Assembly (NCBI GenBank): GCA_023260935.1
Contig: JALQTL010000376.1
Location: 1 to 18,271, forward strand
Length of the DNA: 18,271 nucleotides
Reading direction: 5' to 3'
Origin: Paracoccaceae bacterium
Lineage (GTDB): Bacteria > Pseudomonadota > Alphaproteobacteria > Rhodobacterales > Rhodobacteraceae
The position numbers were made by a program, and so were the translations under genes. Shown here in pieces: positions 1 through 8,008 of this stretch (the first letter of the stretch is position 1; each line of letters begins with the position of its first letter). Under the pieces are notes generated by a model. The model worked only from the letters and a program-made list of their open reading frames with translations. It did no database searches and had not been told where the DNA came from.

Positions 1-2
1 CC

Positions 3-44
3 CGTCAGATGACGCAAAGCCTGTTTGATCTTATCCGCCGCTAA
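3..44 (+). CDS. flgC: C-terminal tail of probable flagellar rod protein FlgC (partial)
   Basis: An open frame enters from the left edge and ends at TAA 42-44, encoding RQMTQSLFDLIRR. FlgC proteins end in a short helix of this kind, and flgC directly precedes fliE in many alphaproteobacterial flagellar operons. Only 13 residues are visible, so the identity rests mainly on gene order. The stop lies 11 bases before the fliE ATG, and the fliE ribosome-binding site overlaps this gene's stop codon, which implies one transcript. Confidence 0.55.
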   Translation, partial: RQMTQSLFDLIRR

Positions 45-55
45 GGAGATCCAGA

Positions 56-346
56 ATGGATATCAGGAAATCGCTGGCCGTTCTGGCCAATTCGAACGCA
101 CATCCGCTTGGACTCCAGACCCCGCGCGAATCCGGGTTTGAAAAAGGGCCAGAAGACGTTCTTGATGCCTTTACCGGTATCCTTGACCGCGCCGAAGGCA
201 CAGCCATGGATGCGATGACCGGCAAGGCAGACCCGCACGCGCTGGTCGAGGCGCTCGCGTCCTCTCAAACCGCTGTAGAGACGGTCGTAACTGTCCGTGA
301 CCGGGTGGTCGAGGCTTATCAGGAAATCCTGAGGATGCCGGTGTGA
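56..346 (+). CDS. fliE: Flagellar hook-basal body complex protein FliE
   Basis: FliE joins the MS ring to the proximal rod at the base of the flagellum and is among the first substrates of the flagellar export apparatus. The 96-residue product matches the family's usual length of about 100. Its C-terminal half (VEALASSQTAVETVVTVRDR, then VEAYQEILRMPV) carries the family pattern of a helix ending in a Y-x-E-I-x-R-M-x-V/I tail. The ATG at 56 follows a strong Shine-Dalgarno sequence, AAGGAG at 43-48. The stop overlaps the start of fliQ (TGATG at 344-348), a sign of translational coupling. Identity is secure from the C-terminal signature and the neighbours. Confidence 0.93.
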   Translation: MDIRKSLAVLANSNAHPLGLQTPRESGFEKGPEDVLDAFTGILDRAEGTAMDAMTGKADPHALVEALASSQTAVETVVTVRDRVVEAYQEILRMPV

Positions 347-615
347 TGACCGCTGAAACACTTGTCTTCGATGCTACACGTCATGCGGTCTGGATCGCAG
401 TTCAGATATCAGCCCCCTTGCTGATCGTCGCGCTGGCCGCGGGCGTCTCTGTCGGCCTGTTTCAGGCACTGACATCGGTTCAGGAAATGACTCTGACCTT
501 CGTGCCAAAGGTCGGGGCGATGCTGATCGTCTTCTGGGTTTCGATGTCTTTCATGACTTCAACGCTGGTGTCTTTCTTTACCGCAGACATCATTCCCTTA
601 ATCGGGGGGCAGTGA
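346..615 (+). CDS. fliQ: Flagellar export gate protein FliQ
   Basis: FliQ is a small inner-membrane protein that assembles with FliP and FliR into the export gate of the flagellar type III secretion system. The 89-residue product has two hydrophobic segments (about residues 15-38 and 55-80) around the conserved loop with SVQEMTLTFVPK, the family hallmark. The ATG at 346 overlaps the fliE stop. A GTG at 343 is in frame, would add one residue, and sits slightly better behind GAGG at 331-334, so the exact start is undecided. The gene ends one base before flgF. No fliP lies in this window; fliR is in the convergent operon. Confidence 0.95.
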   Translation: MTAETLVFDATRHAVWIAVQISAPLLIVALAAGVSVGLFQALTSVQEMTLTFVPKVGAMLIVFWVSMSFMTSTLVSFFTADIIPLIGGQ

Positions 616-616
616 C

Positions 617-1327
617 ATGGAAACGGCAAGCTACACGACCCTGACCCGGCAATCTGGCCTGCTGCGCGAAATGCAGGTGGTAGCCAACAATATTGCCAAC
701 CTTTCGACCACCGGATTTCGCCGGGAAGGCGTGATATTTTCCGAGTATGTGGCCCGGCTGCGGGAGGAACCTTCGCTGTCGATGGCCCGGGGGAATGTGC
801 GCGAGCTTGATCTTTCGCAAGGTGGCCTTGTCCAGACCGGGAGCACTTTCGACCTTGCGATCGAAGGGGACGGCTTCTTTCTTGTCGACACGCCGGCCGG
901 TCAGGGCCTGACCCGCGCCGGCAGTTTCACCCCGTCGGAGGAAGGCATCCTTGTCACCAACGAAGGGTTCCCGCTTCTGGATGCGGGGGGGGCACCGATC
1001 CGCCTGCCCGATGGCGCCCGGCAGATTTCAATTGGCCTTGACGGCACGCTGTCGGCCGATGGCGCGGCCGTCGCACAGATTGGTCTTTGGCAACCCACGG
1101 ATCCCTTGTCGCTGAAGCATGCGGCCGGAACTGTCATTTATGCGCAAGGTGCGGACCCCGCCGAATCCGGCCTGATCCGCCAAGGCTTTCTTGAAGAAAG
1201 CAACGTCAACCCAGTGCAGGAAATCGCCCGGATGATCGAGGTTCAGCGCGCCTATGAACTGGGCCAGAGTTTCCTTGATGCCGAAAACGAAAGGGCAAAA
1301 TCCGCAATTCAGGTTCTTGGCCGTTAA
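617..1327 (+). CDS. flgF: Flagellar proximal rod protein FlgF
   Basis: FlgF forms part of the proximal rod of the flagellar axial structure in the periplasm. The 236-residue product starts with the rod/hook family N-terminus (LLREMQVVANNIANLSTTGF, residues about 15-34). It ends in the matching C-terminal helix (ESNVNPVQEIARMIEVQRAY and onward), the coiled-coil pair shared by flagellar axial proteins. The central DLAIEGDGFF motif is also typical. It is shorter than FlgG, as expected for FlgF, and precedes flgG as in many alphaproteobacteria. A run of eight G at 985-992 lies inside the gene and is in frame here. Confidence 0.94.
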   Translation: METASYTTLTRQSGLLREMQVVANNIANLSTTGFRREGVIFSEYVARLREEPSLSMARGNVRELDLSQGGLVQTGSTFDLAIEGDGFFLVDTPAGQGLTRAGSFTPSEEGILVTNEGFPLLDAGGAPIRLPDGARQISIGLDGTLSADGAAVAQIGLWQPTDPLSLKHAAGTVIYAQGADPAESGLIRQGFLEESNVNPVQEIARMIEVQRAYELGQSFLDAENERAKSAIQVLGR

Positions 1328-1339
1328 GGGAGCAGCATC

Positions 1340-2125
1340 ATGAAGGCACTTCACATTGCAGCAACAGGCATGGCCGCACAGCAGATGCGGGTTGATGTCG
1401 TTTCCAACAACCTCGCCAACATGTCCACCACAGGCTACAACGCCCGGCGGGCAGACTTTGCCGATCTGGCCTATCAGCAGGCCTCGACCCCGGGGCAGGT
1501 CACATCGGGCGACGGCACGGTTCTGCCCACCGGGGTGCAGATCGGGCTGGGCGTCCGGCCCTCGGCGGTGTCAGTCGTTCTGTCACAAGGCGCTCTGACC
1601 GCAACATCGGGCGATCTTGACGTGGCCATTGAAGGCCGCGGGTATCTGGAGATTTCGCTTCCCGGCGGGGGCACGGCCTATACCCGTGACGGGGCACTGA
1701 AACGCTCAGCCGATGGGCAGGTTGTCACTTCGGAAGGCTATCCCCTTGCGCCAGGCATTACCATTCCCACCGATGCGCAGTCCCTTGCCATCAACCCGGA
1801 TGGCGAGATCTATGCCTATTTCGGGGATCGTCCGACGCCAGAGCTTTTGGGCCAACTGTCGCTTGCCGGCTTTGCCAACGAAAAGGGGCTGGAAGCGCTG
1901 GGGTCAAACATGTTCCGCGAAACAGCGGCTTCCGGCCCGGCGCTGACCGGGACCGCCGGCACCGATGGCCTTGGCACGCTGCGCCAGGGTTATTTGGAGG
2001 AAAGCTCTGTCGATGCCGTTCGCGAGGTGACCGAACTGATCAAGGCACAACGCGGTTACGAGCTGAACGCCAAGGTCATCACCGCAGCAGACCAGATGCT
2101 GTCGGCCACGTCTCAGGTGCGCTGA
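1340..2125 (+). CDS. flgG: Flagellar distal rod protein FlgG
   Basis: FlgG polymerises into the distal rod, the drive shaft that crosses the peptidoglycan and outer membrane. The 261-residue product matches FlgG length almost exactly. It starts with the classic MKALHIAATGMAAQQ segment and VVSNNLANMSTTGYN, has the DLDVAIEGRGYLEI motif mid-protein, and ends in EESSVDAVREVTELIKAQRG and ITAADQMLSA. The ATG at 1340 follows GGGAG at 1327-1331. The stop overlaps the flgA start (TGATG at 2123-2127). FlgF and FlgG here are clear paralogues in tandem. Confidence 0.96.
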   Translation: MKALHIAATGMAAQQMRVDVVSNNLANMSTTGYNARRADFADLAYQQASTPGQVTSGDGTVLPTGVQIGLGVRPSAVSVVLSQGALTATSGDLDVAIEGRGYLEISLPGGGTAYTRDGALKRSADGQVVTSEGYPLAPGITIPTDAQSLAINPDGEIYAYFGDRPTPELLGQLSLAGFANEKGLEALGSNMFRETAASGPALTGTAGTDGLGTLRQGYLEESSVDAVREVTELIKAQRGYELNAKVITAADQMLSATSQVR

Positions 2126-2544
2126 TGAAGTGGCTTCTTCTATGCCTGCTCCCCACACCCCTTCTGGCCGACTCGCTGGTGGCCAACCGCCTGATCAAGG
2201 CCGGACAGATCATCCAGGATGGCGATCTGGCCCGGGTTGAGGCGCAGATCCCGGGCGCGCTGCAAGCCCCGGACCAGGTAGTCGGGCTTGAAGCCCGTGT
2301 GACGATCTATCCGGGCCGCCCTCTTCTGCCAAATTCCGTGGGGCCGCCAACCGTCATTGCCCGAAACCAGATCGTGACACTTGCCTTCATGTCGAACGGC
2401 CTGTCGATCATGACCGAAGGTCGCGCACTTGCAGCTGGCGCGACAGGCGACACGATCCGCGTCATCAATCTTGCCTCGCGCAATACCGTGGTAGGGCGGA
2501 TCATGCCCGACGGCACAGTGCGCGCCACTGCATCCGAAGGCTAA
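2125..2544 (+). CDS. flgA: Flagellar P-ring assembly chaperone FlgA
   Basis: FlgA is a periplasmic chaperone that helps FlgI assemble into the P ring. The 139-residue product has a short signal peptide (MKWLLLCLLPTPLLA, likely cut before DS). An SAF-like domain follows (residues about 18-75: LIKAGQIIQDGDLARVE, then GLEARVTIYPGRPL), and the C-terminal beta domain contains LAAGATGDTIRVINLASRN, a strong family motif. It is the compact alphaproteobacterial form; E. coli FlgA is about 80 residues longer because of an extra N-terminal region. Its client gene flgI is not in this window. Confidence 0.92.
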   Translation: MKWLLLCLLPTPLLADSLVANRLIKAGQIIQDGDLARVEAQIPGALQAPDQVVGLEARVTIYPGRPLLPNSVGPPTVIARNQIVTLAFMSNGLSIMTEGRALAAGATGDTIRVINLASRNTVVGRIMPDGTVRATASEG

Positions 2545-2549
2545 GCCCC

Positions 2550-3281
2550 ATGCACCAAGCCCTTTCTGTTACCCTCGCCCTTGCCATCAGCCTTGCCGGA
2601 TGCGCCAAGCTTGAACAGGTCGGGCGCGCACCCGATTTCACACCTCTAGAAGGCAGCTATTCTCACCATGCGATGTATTCCACCCCCTTTCCAGACACGG
2701 CCGACGGGGAAGGGCCGGGATATGACGCCTCACTTTGGTCGGCAAGCCAGGCCTCGCTTCTGGGCGACCGGCGGGCGGTGCGGCGCGGCGATATCCTGAC
2801 CGTGGTGATCGAAATCGACGATAGTGCCAGCATCTCGAACAGCACGGGGCGCAACCGGACCGGCAGCAGAACCATGGGAATCCCGTCACTGTTCGGCATC
2901 CCGCAGCGGCTTGACGAAAAACTGCCCACGGGAGCCTCGATGGCCGAAGCGGTCGATACCCGTTCGTCCTCTGACTTTTCCGGAAACGGCACCGTATCGC
3001 GCAATGAAAAGCTGACCCTGCGGGTGGCGGCCACGGTGGTTGAACAACTGCCCAATGGTGTGTTGCGGATAGAGGGGCAGCAGGAAGTGCGTGTGAATTT
3101 CGAGCTGCGGGAACTTCTGGTCACGGGCTACGTCCGGCCGGCCGATATCTCGCGTCAGAACGAGATCACCTATGACAAGATCGCGGGCGCACGCATTTCC
3201 TATGGCGGGCGCGGACAGATTTCGGATGTGCAGCAGCCCGGCTATGGCCAGCAGATCGCCGACATACTCTTGCCGTTCTGA
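2550..3281 (+). CDS. flgH: Flagellar L-ring lipoprotein FlgH
   Basis: FlgH forms the outer-membrane L ring that acts as a bushing for the rod. The 243-residue product begins with a lipoprotein signal peptide ending in the lipobox LAGC, so lipidation is expected at Cys18. The conserved RAVRRGDILTVVIEIDDSAS segment and the C-terminal signature (GGRGQISDVQQPGYGQQIAD, then ILLPF) are the FlgH hallmarks. Length fits the family. It lies five bases after flgA. In many bacteria flgH is followed by flgI and flgJ; here a fliL-like gene follows instead. Confidence 0.95.
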   Translation: MHQALSVTLALAISLAGCAKLEQVGRAPDFTPLEGSYSHHAMYSTPFPDTADGEGPGYDASLWSASQASLLGDRRAVRRGDILTVVIEIDDSASISNSTGRNRTGSRTMGIPSLFGIPQRLDEKLPTGASMAEAVDTRSSSDFSGNGTVSRNEKLTLRVAATVVEQLPNGVLRIEGQQEVRVNFELRELLVTGYVRPADISRQNEITYDKIAGARISYGGRGQISDVQQPGYGQQIADILLPF

Positions 3282-3292
3282 AGGGGGCGATT

Positions 3293-3745
3293 ATGGGCAA
3301 ACTTCTTCCACTTATCCTTGCAATGGCGGGGCTAGCCGCAGGGGCGGGGGCCGGGCTGGTGCTGAAGCCGCACGAGCCCGCGGCAGAAACGGCCAAGCCA
3401 GAGGTATCCGATCCGACGGTCATCCCCGAATATGCAAAGCTTTCGAACCAGTTCGTCGTGCCGATCGTCGAAGAGGGGCGCATCACCTCGATGGTGGCCC
3501 TGTCGCTTAGCATCGAGGTCGGTCAGGGCATGACTGAAATGGTCTATGCACTGGAACCAAAGCTCCGGGACGCCCTTCTTCAAACACTGTTCGATCATGC
3601 CAATACGGGCGGGTTCCGGGGATCCTTCACCGATGCGGCCAATCTGGTTTTGCTGCGCGGCGCCCTGCTGGAAGTGGCCCGCAAGATCCTGGGCGATGGC
3701 GCAACGGATGTGCTGATCACCGATATCGTCCGGCAAGACGTCTGA
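3293..3745 (+). CDS. fliL: FliL-like flagellar basal body-associated protein
   Basis: FliL proteins are single-pass inner-membrane proteins that surround the stator and support torque or stator stability. The 150-residue product has one N-terminal membrane helix (about residues 4-24, Ala/Gly-rich) and a periplasmic domain. The pattern PEYAKLSNQFVVPIV, SLSIEV, then LRDALLQTLFDH and a C-terminal VLITDIVRQDV follows the FliL fold, where a final beta strand reaches I-x-D/N. Sequence identity to classical FliL seems low, so the call rests on topology, these motifs and position as last gene of the operon. AAGGGGG at 3282-3288 is the ribosome-binding site. Confidence 0.8.
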   Translation: MGKLLPLILAMAGLAAGAGAGLVLKPHEPAAETAKPEVSDPTVIPEYAKLSNQFVVPIVEEGRITSMVALSLSIEVGQGMTEMVYALEPKLRDALLQTLFDHANTGGFRGSFTDAANLVLLRGALLEVARKILGDGATDVLITDIVRQDV

Positions 3746-3746
3746 C

Positions 3747-3765
3747 CCGGCGCGCTCAGCGCCGG
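3747..3765. terminator. Hairpin between convergent flagellar operons
   Basis: CCGGCGC at 3747-3753 pairs perfectly with GCGCCGG at 3759-3765 around a five-base loop GCTCA. It starts one base after the fliL stop and contains the stop codon of the minus-strand gene, so it could slow or end transcription from both sides. No T-rich tract follows on either strand, so it is not a standard intrinsic terminator. Confidence 0.4.
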
Positions 3766-4079
3766 CTCAACACGCCCTCCAGCGCCTGCGCCCGACCGAA
3801 AGCCAGGCGCGCCTCTGCATGCAAACTTTCCCATTCGGCCATCTGGCGAGCCAGTTGCAGGTTCAGCGCTGCCCGCCGTTGCATCAGCCAAAGATCATGA
3901 CGCTCGATCGCGAAGGCGGCTTCCCATGGGGACAGGCCGCTTTCCTTGCCATGCGCACCCAAGGCGGCAAGGCCAGCCCGTGTGGCCTCGCAAGCGGCCG
4001 TGGCAGCGGCCAGATCCTGCAACCGCTTGTCCCGCACCGTGGCGGCAATCCTTAGCAGGCGCGCTTCATCCGGGGTCAT
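3756..4079 (-). CDS. Short helical protein downstream of flhB, FliJ-like
   Basis: The 107-residue product is predicted to be almost entirely helical, rich in Ala, Arg, Leu and Glu, with no membrane segment or signal peptide. That composition and size resemble FliJ-type coiled-coil proteins, the central stalk of the FliH-FliI-FliJ export ATPase, but no diagnostic motif is visible. Its ATG overlaps the flhB stop (ATGA at 4076-4079), so it is probably translated together with the export gate. Most likely a flagellar export or chaperone protein; an unrelated small protein carried in the operon cannot be excluded. Function is inferred from context only. Confidence 0.6.
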   Translation of the reverse strand: MTPDEARLLRIAATVRDKRLQDLAAATAACEATRAGLAALGAHGKESGLSPWEAAFAIERHDLWLMQRRAALNLQLARQMAEWESLHAEARLAFGRAQALEGVLSRR

Positions 4080-5161
4080 AGAGCTGGCTTTCGTGATTTC
4101 TTCCGAAGAGCTTCCGCAAAGCGGATCGCGGCGGCAACCGCTTCGAAATGGCCGCGCTGGATGGGTTGCCCGATCGGAACGGTGGCATGAATGGCCCGCG
4201 CTGTTGGCGGATCGGAATGAATGGGAACCCCGGCCTCGGTCGCAACCTTGCGGATCTGGAGGGCCACCTCATCTACCCCCTTTGCCACCACCATGGGCGG
4301 GTGGCCCGAGCCACGTTGCCATTTCAGCGCCACGGCAAAGTGCGTCGGGTTGACGATCACCACCGTTGCGGCGGGCACATCGGCAAGCATCTGGTTCATC
4401 GCGATATCCTGGCCCCGCTGCCGGCGGGCGGCACGCGCATGCGGATCACCATCCTGCTCTTTCATCTCATCCATCAGATCCTTGCGCGACATGCGGTTGC
4501 GCTTGATCAGAGCATGCCGCTGCCAAAGCAGGTCAAGCGCGCCGATACCCAGTGTGATCAGGGTCACAAGGGCAAGAAAGCTGCCAAGTCCGTGCCAAAG
4601 CACCAAAAGACCCTGGGCCGGATCAAGGGCCGTGGTCAGGATGAACCCACCCAGTTCACTGCGGAAGAACAGAACAAGGATAAACCCCACAAGCCCCATC
4701 TTCACGGCACTTTTCAAGAATTCGACAATCCCTTCCATACCGAACTTCTGCCGGGCGTTCGCGAGCGGGTTGATCCGGGAAAGCTTTGGGATCAGCTTGT
4801 CAGGGGCCACGACAATGGCGCGCTGCGCCACAAGCGCCAGCAGGCTGGCCGAAGCGGGCAGACCCAGAAACAGGGCCGGCACTGCCAGAAATGCCAGCAA
4901 GGGGCCTGCCAGCGCCGATCTGGCACCCGTTGACGCCAGCGAGGATATCATCGGCGCCTGGCCCAGCAACGATGCACCGGCCTGAAACGCCGTGATCAGA
5001 ACGCCGCCCGACATGACCCCGGCAAGCAAAAGCCCCATGTAGCCGGCGGCGGCCGACAGATCGGTGGATTTTGCGATATCGCCCTTCTTTCGCGCATCGT
5101 CGAGGCGTTTGGCCGTCGGGTCATGCGTGCGGTCGTCATCCTCCTCAGCCCCTTGTGACAT
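4076..5161 (-). CDS. flhB: Flagellar export specificity switch protein FlhB
   Basis: FlhB is an inner-membrane export-gate protein whose cytoplasmic domain cleaves itself to switch secretion from rod/hook to filament substrates. The 361-residue product has a charged N-terminus (EEDDDRTHDPTAKRLDDARK), four hydrophobic segments (about residues 37-60, 84-112, 150-168 and 185-212), and a cytoplasmic domain with the autocleavage motif NPTH at residues 271-274, inside VVIVNPTHFAVALKW. The family's GVPIHSDPPTARAIH segment follows at about 311-325. Everything needed for function appears present. It is third in the flhA-fliR-flhB order, nine bases after fliR. Confidence 0.96.
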   Translation of the reverse strand: MSQGAEEDDDRTHDPTAKRLDDARKKGDIAKSTDLSAAAGYMGLLLAGVMSGGVLITAFQAGASLLGQAPMISSLASTGARSALAGPLLAFLAVPALFLGLPASASLLALVAQRAIVVAPDKLIPKLSRINPLANARQKFGMEGIVEFLKSAVKMGLVGFILVLFFRSELGGFILTTALDPAQGLLVLWHGLGSFLALVTLITLGIGALDLLWQRHALIKRNRMSRKDLMDEMKEQDGDPHARAARRQRGQDIAMNQMLADVPAATVVIVNPTHFAVALKWQRGSGHPPMVVAKGVDEVALQIRKVATEAGVPIHSDPPTARAIHATVPIGQPIQRGHFEAVAAAIRFAEALRKKSRKPAL

Positions 5162-5170
5162 TGGCGGACC

Positions 5171-5929
5171 TCATGGCCAAGGGAAGGGGTTTGTCAGAAA
5201 GCGCGAAAACGCGCCGAACCACGCCTGCAGCGCAAAGGGGGCGACGATGGCCAGAAGGGCAAGCCCGCCCAGCGACAGCGCCGGCGCGCCCACGAAGGTA
5301 ACCATCAAGGCCGGCATCGAACGGTTGATGACCCCAAGCGCCAGATTATACAAAAGCGACGCAATCACGAAGGGCATCGCCAAGGCGAAAGCCAGCGAAA
5401 AGCTGTCATCCGCGTGATGGGCGAACCATGAAGCCAGATCGCCGGCGCGCGGCCAATTGCCCATTGGCAACAGATCGTATGAGACCACGAAATAGCTTAC
5501 CAGATGCAGCGGCAGGTCTGCCTGCATGGCCAGTGCAAGGCCGGCCATGACAAACAGCGTGGAAAGCGCCGGCTGCGGCTCTCCGGCCTGGGGGAAAAGC
5601 TGCGAAAGTGAGGTTGCATTGGCCGCGATGGTGCCCGCGGTGGAAAGCGCAAAGACGAAGAACCGAAGCGACAGGCCCAAGAGCAGGCCAAGCGCCACTT
5701 CTGCGGCAAAGGATTGCGCGGTCAGGCTACCCGCAGGCACGGCCGGTAGCACGGCCAGCGTCACCGCCACTGCCAGACCCAGCCGCACACGGACCGGAAT
5801 GGATTGTTCGCCAAGGCCAGGCAGGGCCGCCATTGCTGCCCCCACCCGCAGAAAGACCAGAACAAGCGTTTCTGCAACGGCGGCCGCCGCACCCTGATAG
5901 GCAAGCAACAGGTCGAAAAGCGCCTTCAT
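5171..5929 (-). CDS. fliR: Flagellar export gate protein FliR
   Basis: FliR is a multi-pass inner-membrane protein of the FliPQR gate core. The 252-residue product is of normal family length and very hydrophobic. Typical features are the early VFLRVGAAMAALPGLGEQSI segment and IPVRVRLGLAVAVTLAVLP, a central region LALAMQADLPLHLVSYFVVS, and the C-terminal ALGVINRSMPALMVTFVGAP. Its ATG overlaps the end of flhA by four bases (5926-5929), so the two are probably translationally coupled. Confidence 0.95.
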   Translation of the reverse strand: MKALFDLLLAYQGAAAAVAETLVLVFLRVGAAMAALPGLGEQSIPVRVRLGLAVAVTLAVLPAVPAGSLTAQSFAAEVALGLLLGLSLRFFVFALSTAGTIAANATSLSQLFPQAGEPQPALSTLFVMAGLALAMQADLPLHLVSYFVVSYDLLPMGNWPRAGDLASWFAHHADDSFSLAFALAMPFVIASLLYNLALGVINRSMPALMVTFVGAPALSLGGLALLAIVAPFALQAWFGAFSRFLTNPFPWP

Positions 5930-8001
5930 CTTTCCACCAGACCGACGATGGCGGGCCGGGCTTCCATTCCGATTTCCTCATAAGAAACCACCGGCGCGGT
6001 CAGCCCGCGTGCAGCCGTGACAGTCCGCAGGAAGCGCCTGCGCAAGGATGAGGTGACAAGAGCCGCCGAAATCCCGGCCTCGGCCGCGCGATTTACCCGG
6101 TCGGCGATCTGGGCGGACAGGCGGGCGAACTGGTCGGGGGGCAGGGCAACGTCGCGGTGCCCGCGATCCCCATCAATCTGATGATCGCGGAACGCCTGTT
6201 CCCATTCAGGCGCGATCTGGATCAGCGGAATGGTGCCATCTTCGCGCCGAAGCTCGGCCACCAGCTGAAAGCCAAGCCGTTGCCGCACATGTTCGCAGAT
6301 CGCCTCGGGCGAGGGCAGGCCCCGCGCCTCGGCGATGGCTTCCAGCACCAGCGGCAGGTTTCGGATCGAGACTCGCTCCTCCAGCAGCAGTTTCAGCACC
6401 GAAAGCAGCAGGTCGACCGGAACCTTTTCGGGCACCATCTCGTCAATCAGCTTGCGGTTCATTTCGGCCCGGACCGGATCAGACACGTTGACGAATTCGG
6501 TCAGCAGACGGCGCAGGCCCCGCAATGTCAGCAACCGGGCCAGATTGGCGCGGATCACTTCAAGCAGGTGGGTCGCCAGAACCTCGGGCGGGGAAACCAC
6601 CGTCAGGCCGCTGATGGCGGCTGCCTCCTGATCATCGGGGGCAATCCAGCGCGCAGGTGTTCCGTAAACAGGCTCGGCCACATCTTCACCCGGGGGGGCG
6701 ACCGCGCCATCGGACAACAGCGCCAACACGCGGTCAGGGCGCAGGCGATTTGTCACCCGTTCCACCCCCTGAATGCGGATGCGGTAGGTATTGGGTGGCA
6801 GCATCGGTTCATCGGTCAGCCGGATCTCTGGAAGGATCAGGCCGAAGCCCGAGGCAATATGATTGCGCATATTGCCGATACGGCCATCCAGCCCTGTTGC
6901 CGGGTCCAGCACCATCGACACAAGATCGGGGGCGAATTCCAGATGGATTTCGTCGAAATCAAGCACATCGCCCAGCGGGCGCTTGCGGGGTGGATCGGCA
7001 GGCAGTGGCGCCGCATCCCCGGGCAGCGCAGAGTTTGCGCGATGCACCATATAGGCTGTCCCGCCCAGAAGAGCCGCCCCCAGGATGAAAGGCAGGAACG
7101 GCATGCCCGGCACCAGTGCAAAAAGTGCAAGCAGCACAGCCACCGTGCCAAGCGCCCCGGGATAGCGCCCCAGTTGCGCAAAGAACGAGACATCGGCCGC
7201 CCCTTTCGAACCGCCCCGAGCCAGAAGAAGCGCCGCAGCCACCGAAATGACCACTGCGGGAATCTGGCTGACCAGACCATCACCTACGGTCAGAATGGCA
7301 TAGGTTTCGAACGCGCGGCCAACATCCATGCCATGCACGAAGACGCCCATCACAAGGCCCATCACGATGTTGAGCAGCGTGATCAGCAGGCCCGCAACGG
7401 CATCGCCCTTCACGAATTTCGATGCGCCATCCAGTGAGCCGAAGAAGTTCGTCTCGGCCAACTCGCGCTCGCGCCGTTCCTTTGCTTCGGCGTGGTCGAT
7501 CGCCCCGGCCGCCATGTCGGCATCGATGGCAAGCTGGCGGCCCGGCATCCCGTCAAGCGCAAAGCGGGCACCCACCTCGGCCATCCGGCCCGCGCCCTTG
7601 GTGATGACCATGAAATTCACGATCAACAAGACGCAGAAGATGACCACGCCCAGCAGAATATTCCCGCCCATGATGAAGCTGGCAAAACCCTCGATCACCG
7701 AACCGGCCGCATCCGTGCCGGTATGGCCCTGCCCGATGATCAGTTTCGTGGAAGACACGTTCAGCGAAAGCCGGAGCAGCAGCGATGCCAGAAGGATCGT
7801 CGGGAAGGCCGAGAAATCCAGCGGACGCTCGATGAACAGGGTGACGGTCAACATCAGGATGGCCAGCGCGAAGGAAAGGGCCAGCCCAAGGTCCAGGACC
7901 CACGCGGGTACCGGCAGCACCATCATCACGATCACCGCCATCAGCGCCAGCGCCAGAAGGATGGTTGGCTGAAAGATATTTCTGATCTGCAGAAGGGGCA
8001 T
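5926..8001 (-). CDS. flhA: Flagellar export gate protein FlhA
   Basis: FlhA is the largest export-gate component. It forms a nonameric ring whose cytoplasmic domain docks substrates and chaperones, and it takes part in proton-driven export. The 691-residue product is full length. About eight hydrophobic helices fill the first 320 residues. The FHIPEP-family signature lies around residues 145-165 (ARFALDGMPGRQLAIDADMA), and FVKGDAVAG has Asp200 at the position of Salmonella Asp208, known to be important for export. A soluble domain follows, with ILPEIRLTDEPMLPPNTYRI at about residues 390-409. It starts seven bases after the interrupted transglycosylase frame, so it may depend on that gene's promoter. 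Confidence 0.97.
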   Translation of the reverse strand: MPLLQIRNIFQPTILLALALMAVIVMMVLPVPAWVLDLGLALSFALAILMLTVTLFIERPLDFSAFPTILLASLLLRLSLNVSSTKLIIGQGHTGTDAAGSVIEGFASFIMGGNILLGVVIFCVLLIVNFMVITKGAGRMAEVGARFALDGMPGRQLAIDADMAAGAIDHAEAKERRERELAETNFFGSLDGASKFVKGDAVAGLLITLLNIVMGLVMGVFVHGMDVGRAFETYAILTVGDGLVSQIPAVVISVAAALLLARGGSKGAADVSFFAQLGRYPGALGTVAVLLALFALVPGMPFLPFILGAALLGGTAYMVHRANSALPGDAAPLPADPPRKRPLGDVLDFDEIHLEFAPDLVSMVLDPATGLDGRIGNMRNHIASGFGLILPEIRLTDEPMLPPNTYRIRIQGVERVTNRLRPDRVLALLSDGAVAPPGEDVAEPVYGTPARWIAPDDQEAAAISGLTVVSPPEVLATHLLEVIRANLARLLTLRGLRRLLTEFVNVSDPVRAEMNRKLIDEMVPEKVPVDLLLSVLKLLLEERVSIRNLPLVLEAIAEARGLPSPEAICEHVRQRLGFQLVAELRREDGTIPLIQIAPEWEQAFRDHQIDGDRGHRDVALPPDQFARLSAQIADRVNRAAEAGISAALVTSSLRRRFLRTVTAARGLTAPVVSYEEIGMEARPAIVGLVER

Positions 8002-8008
8002 CTGGAAC

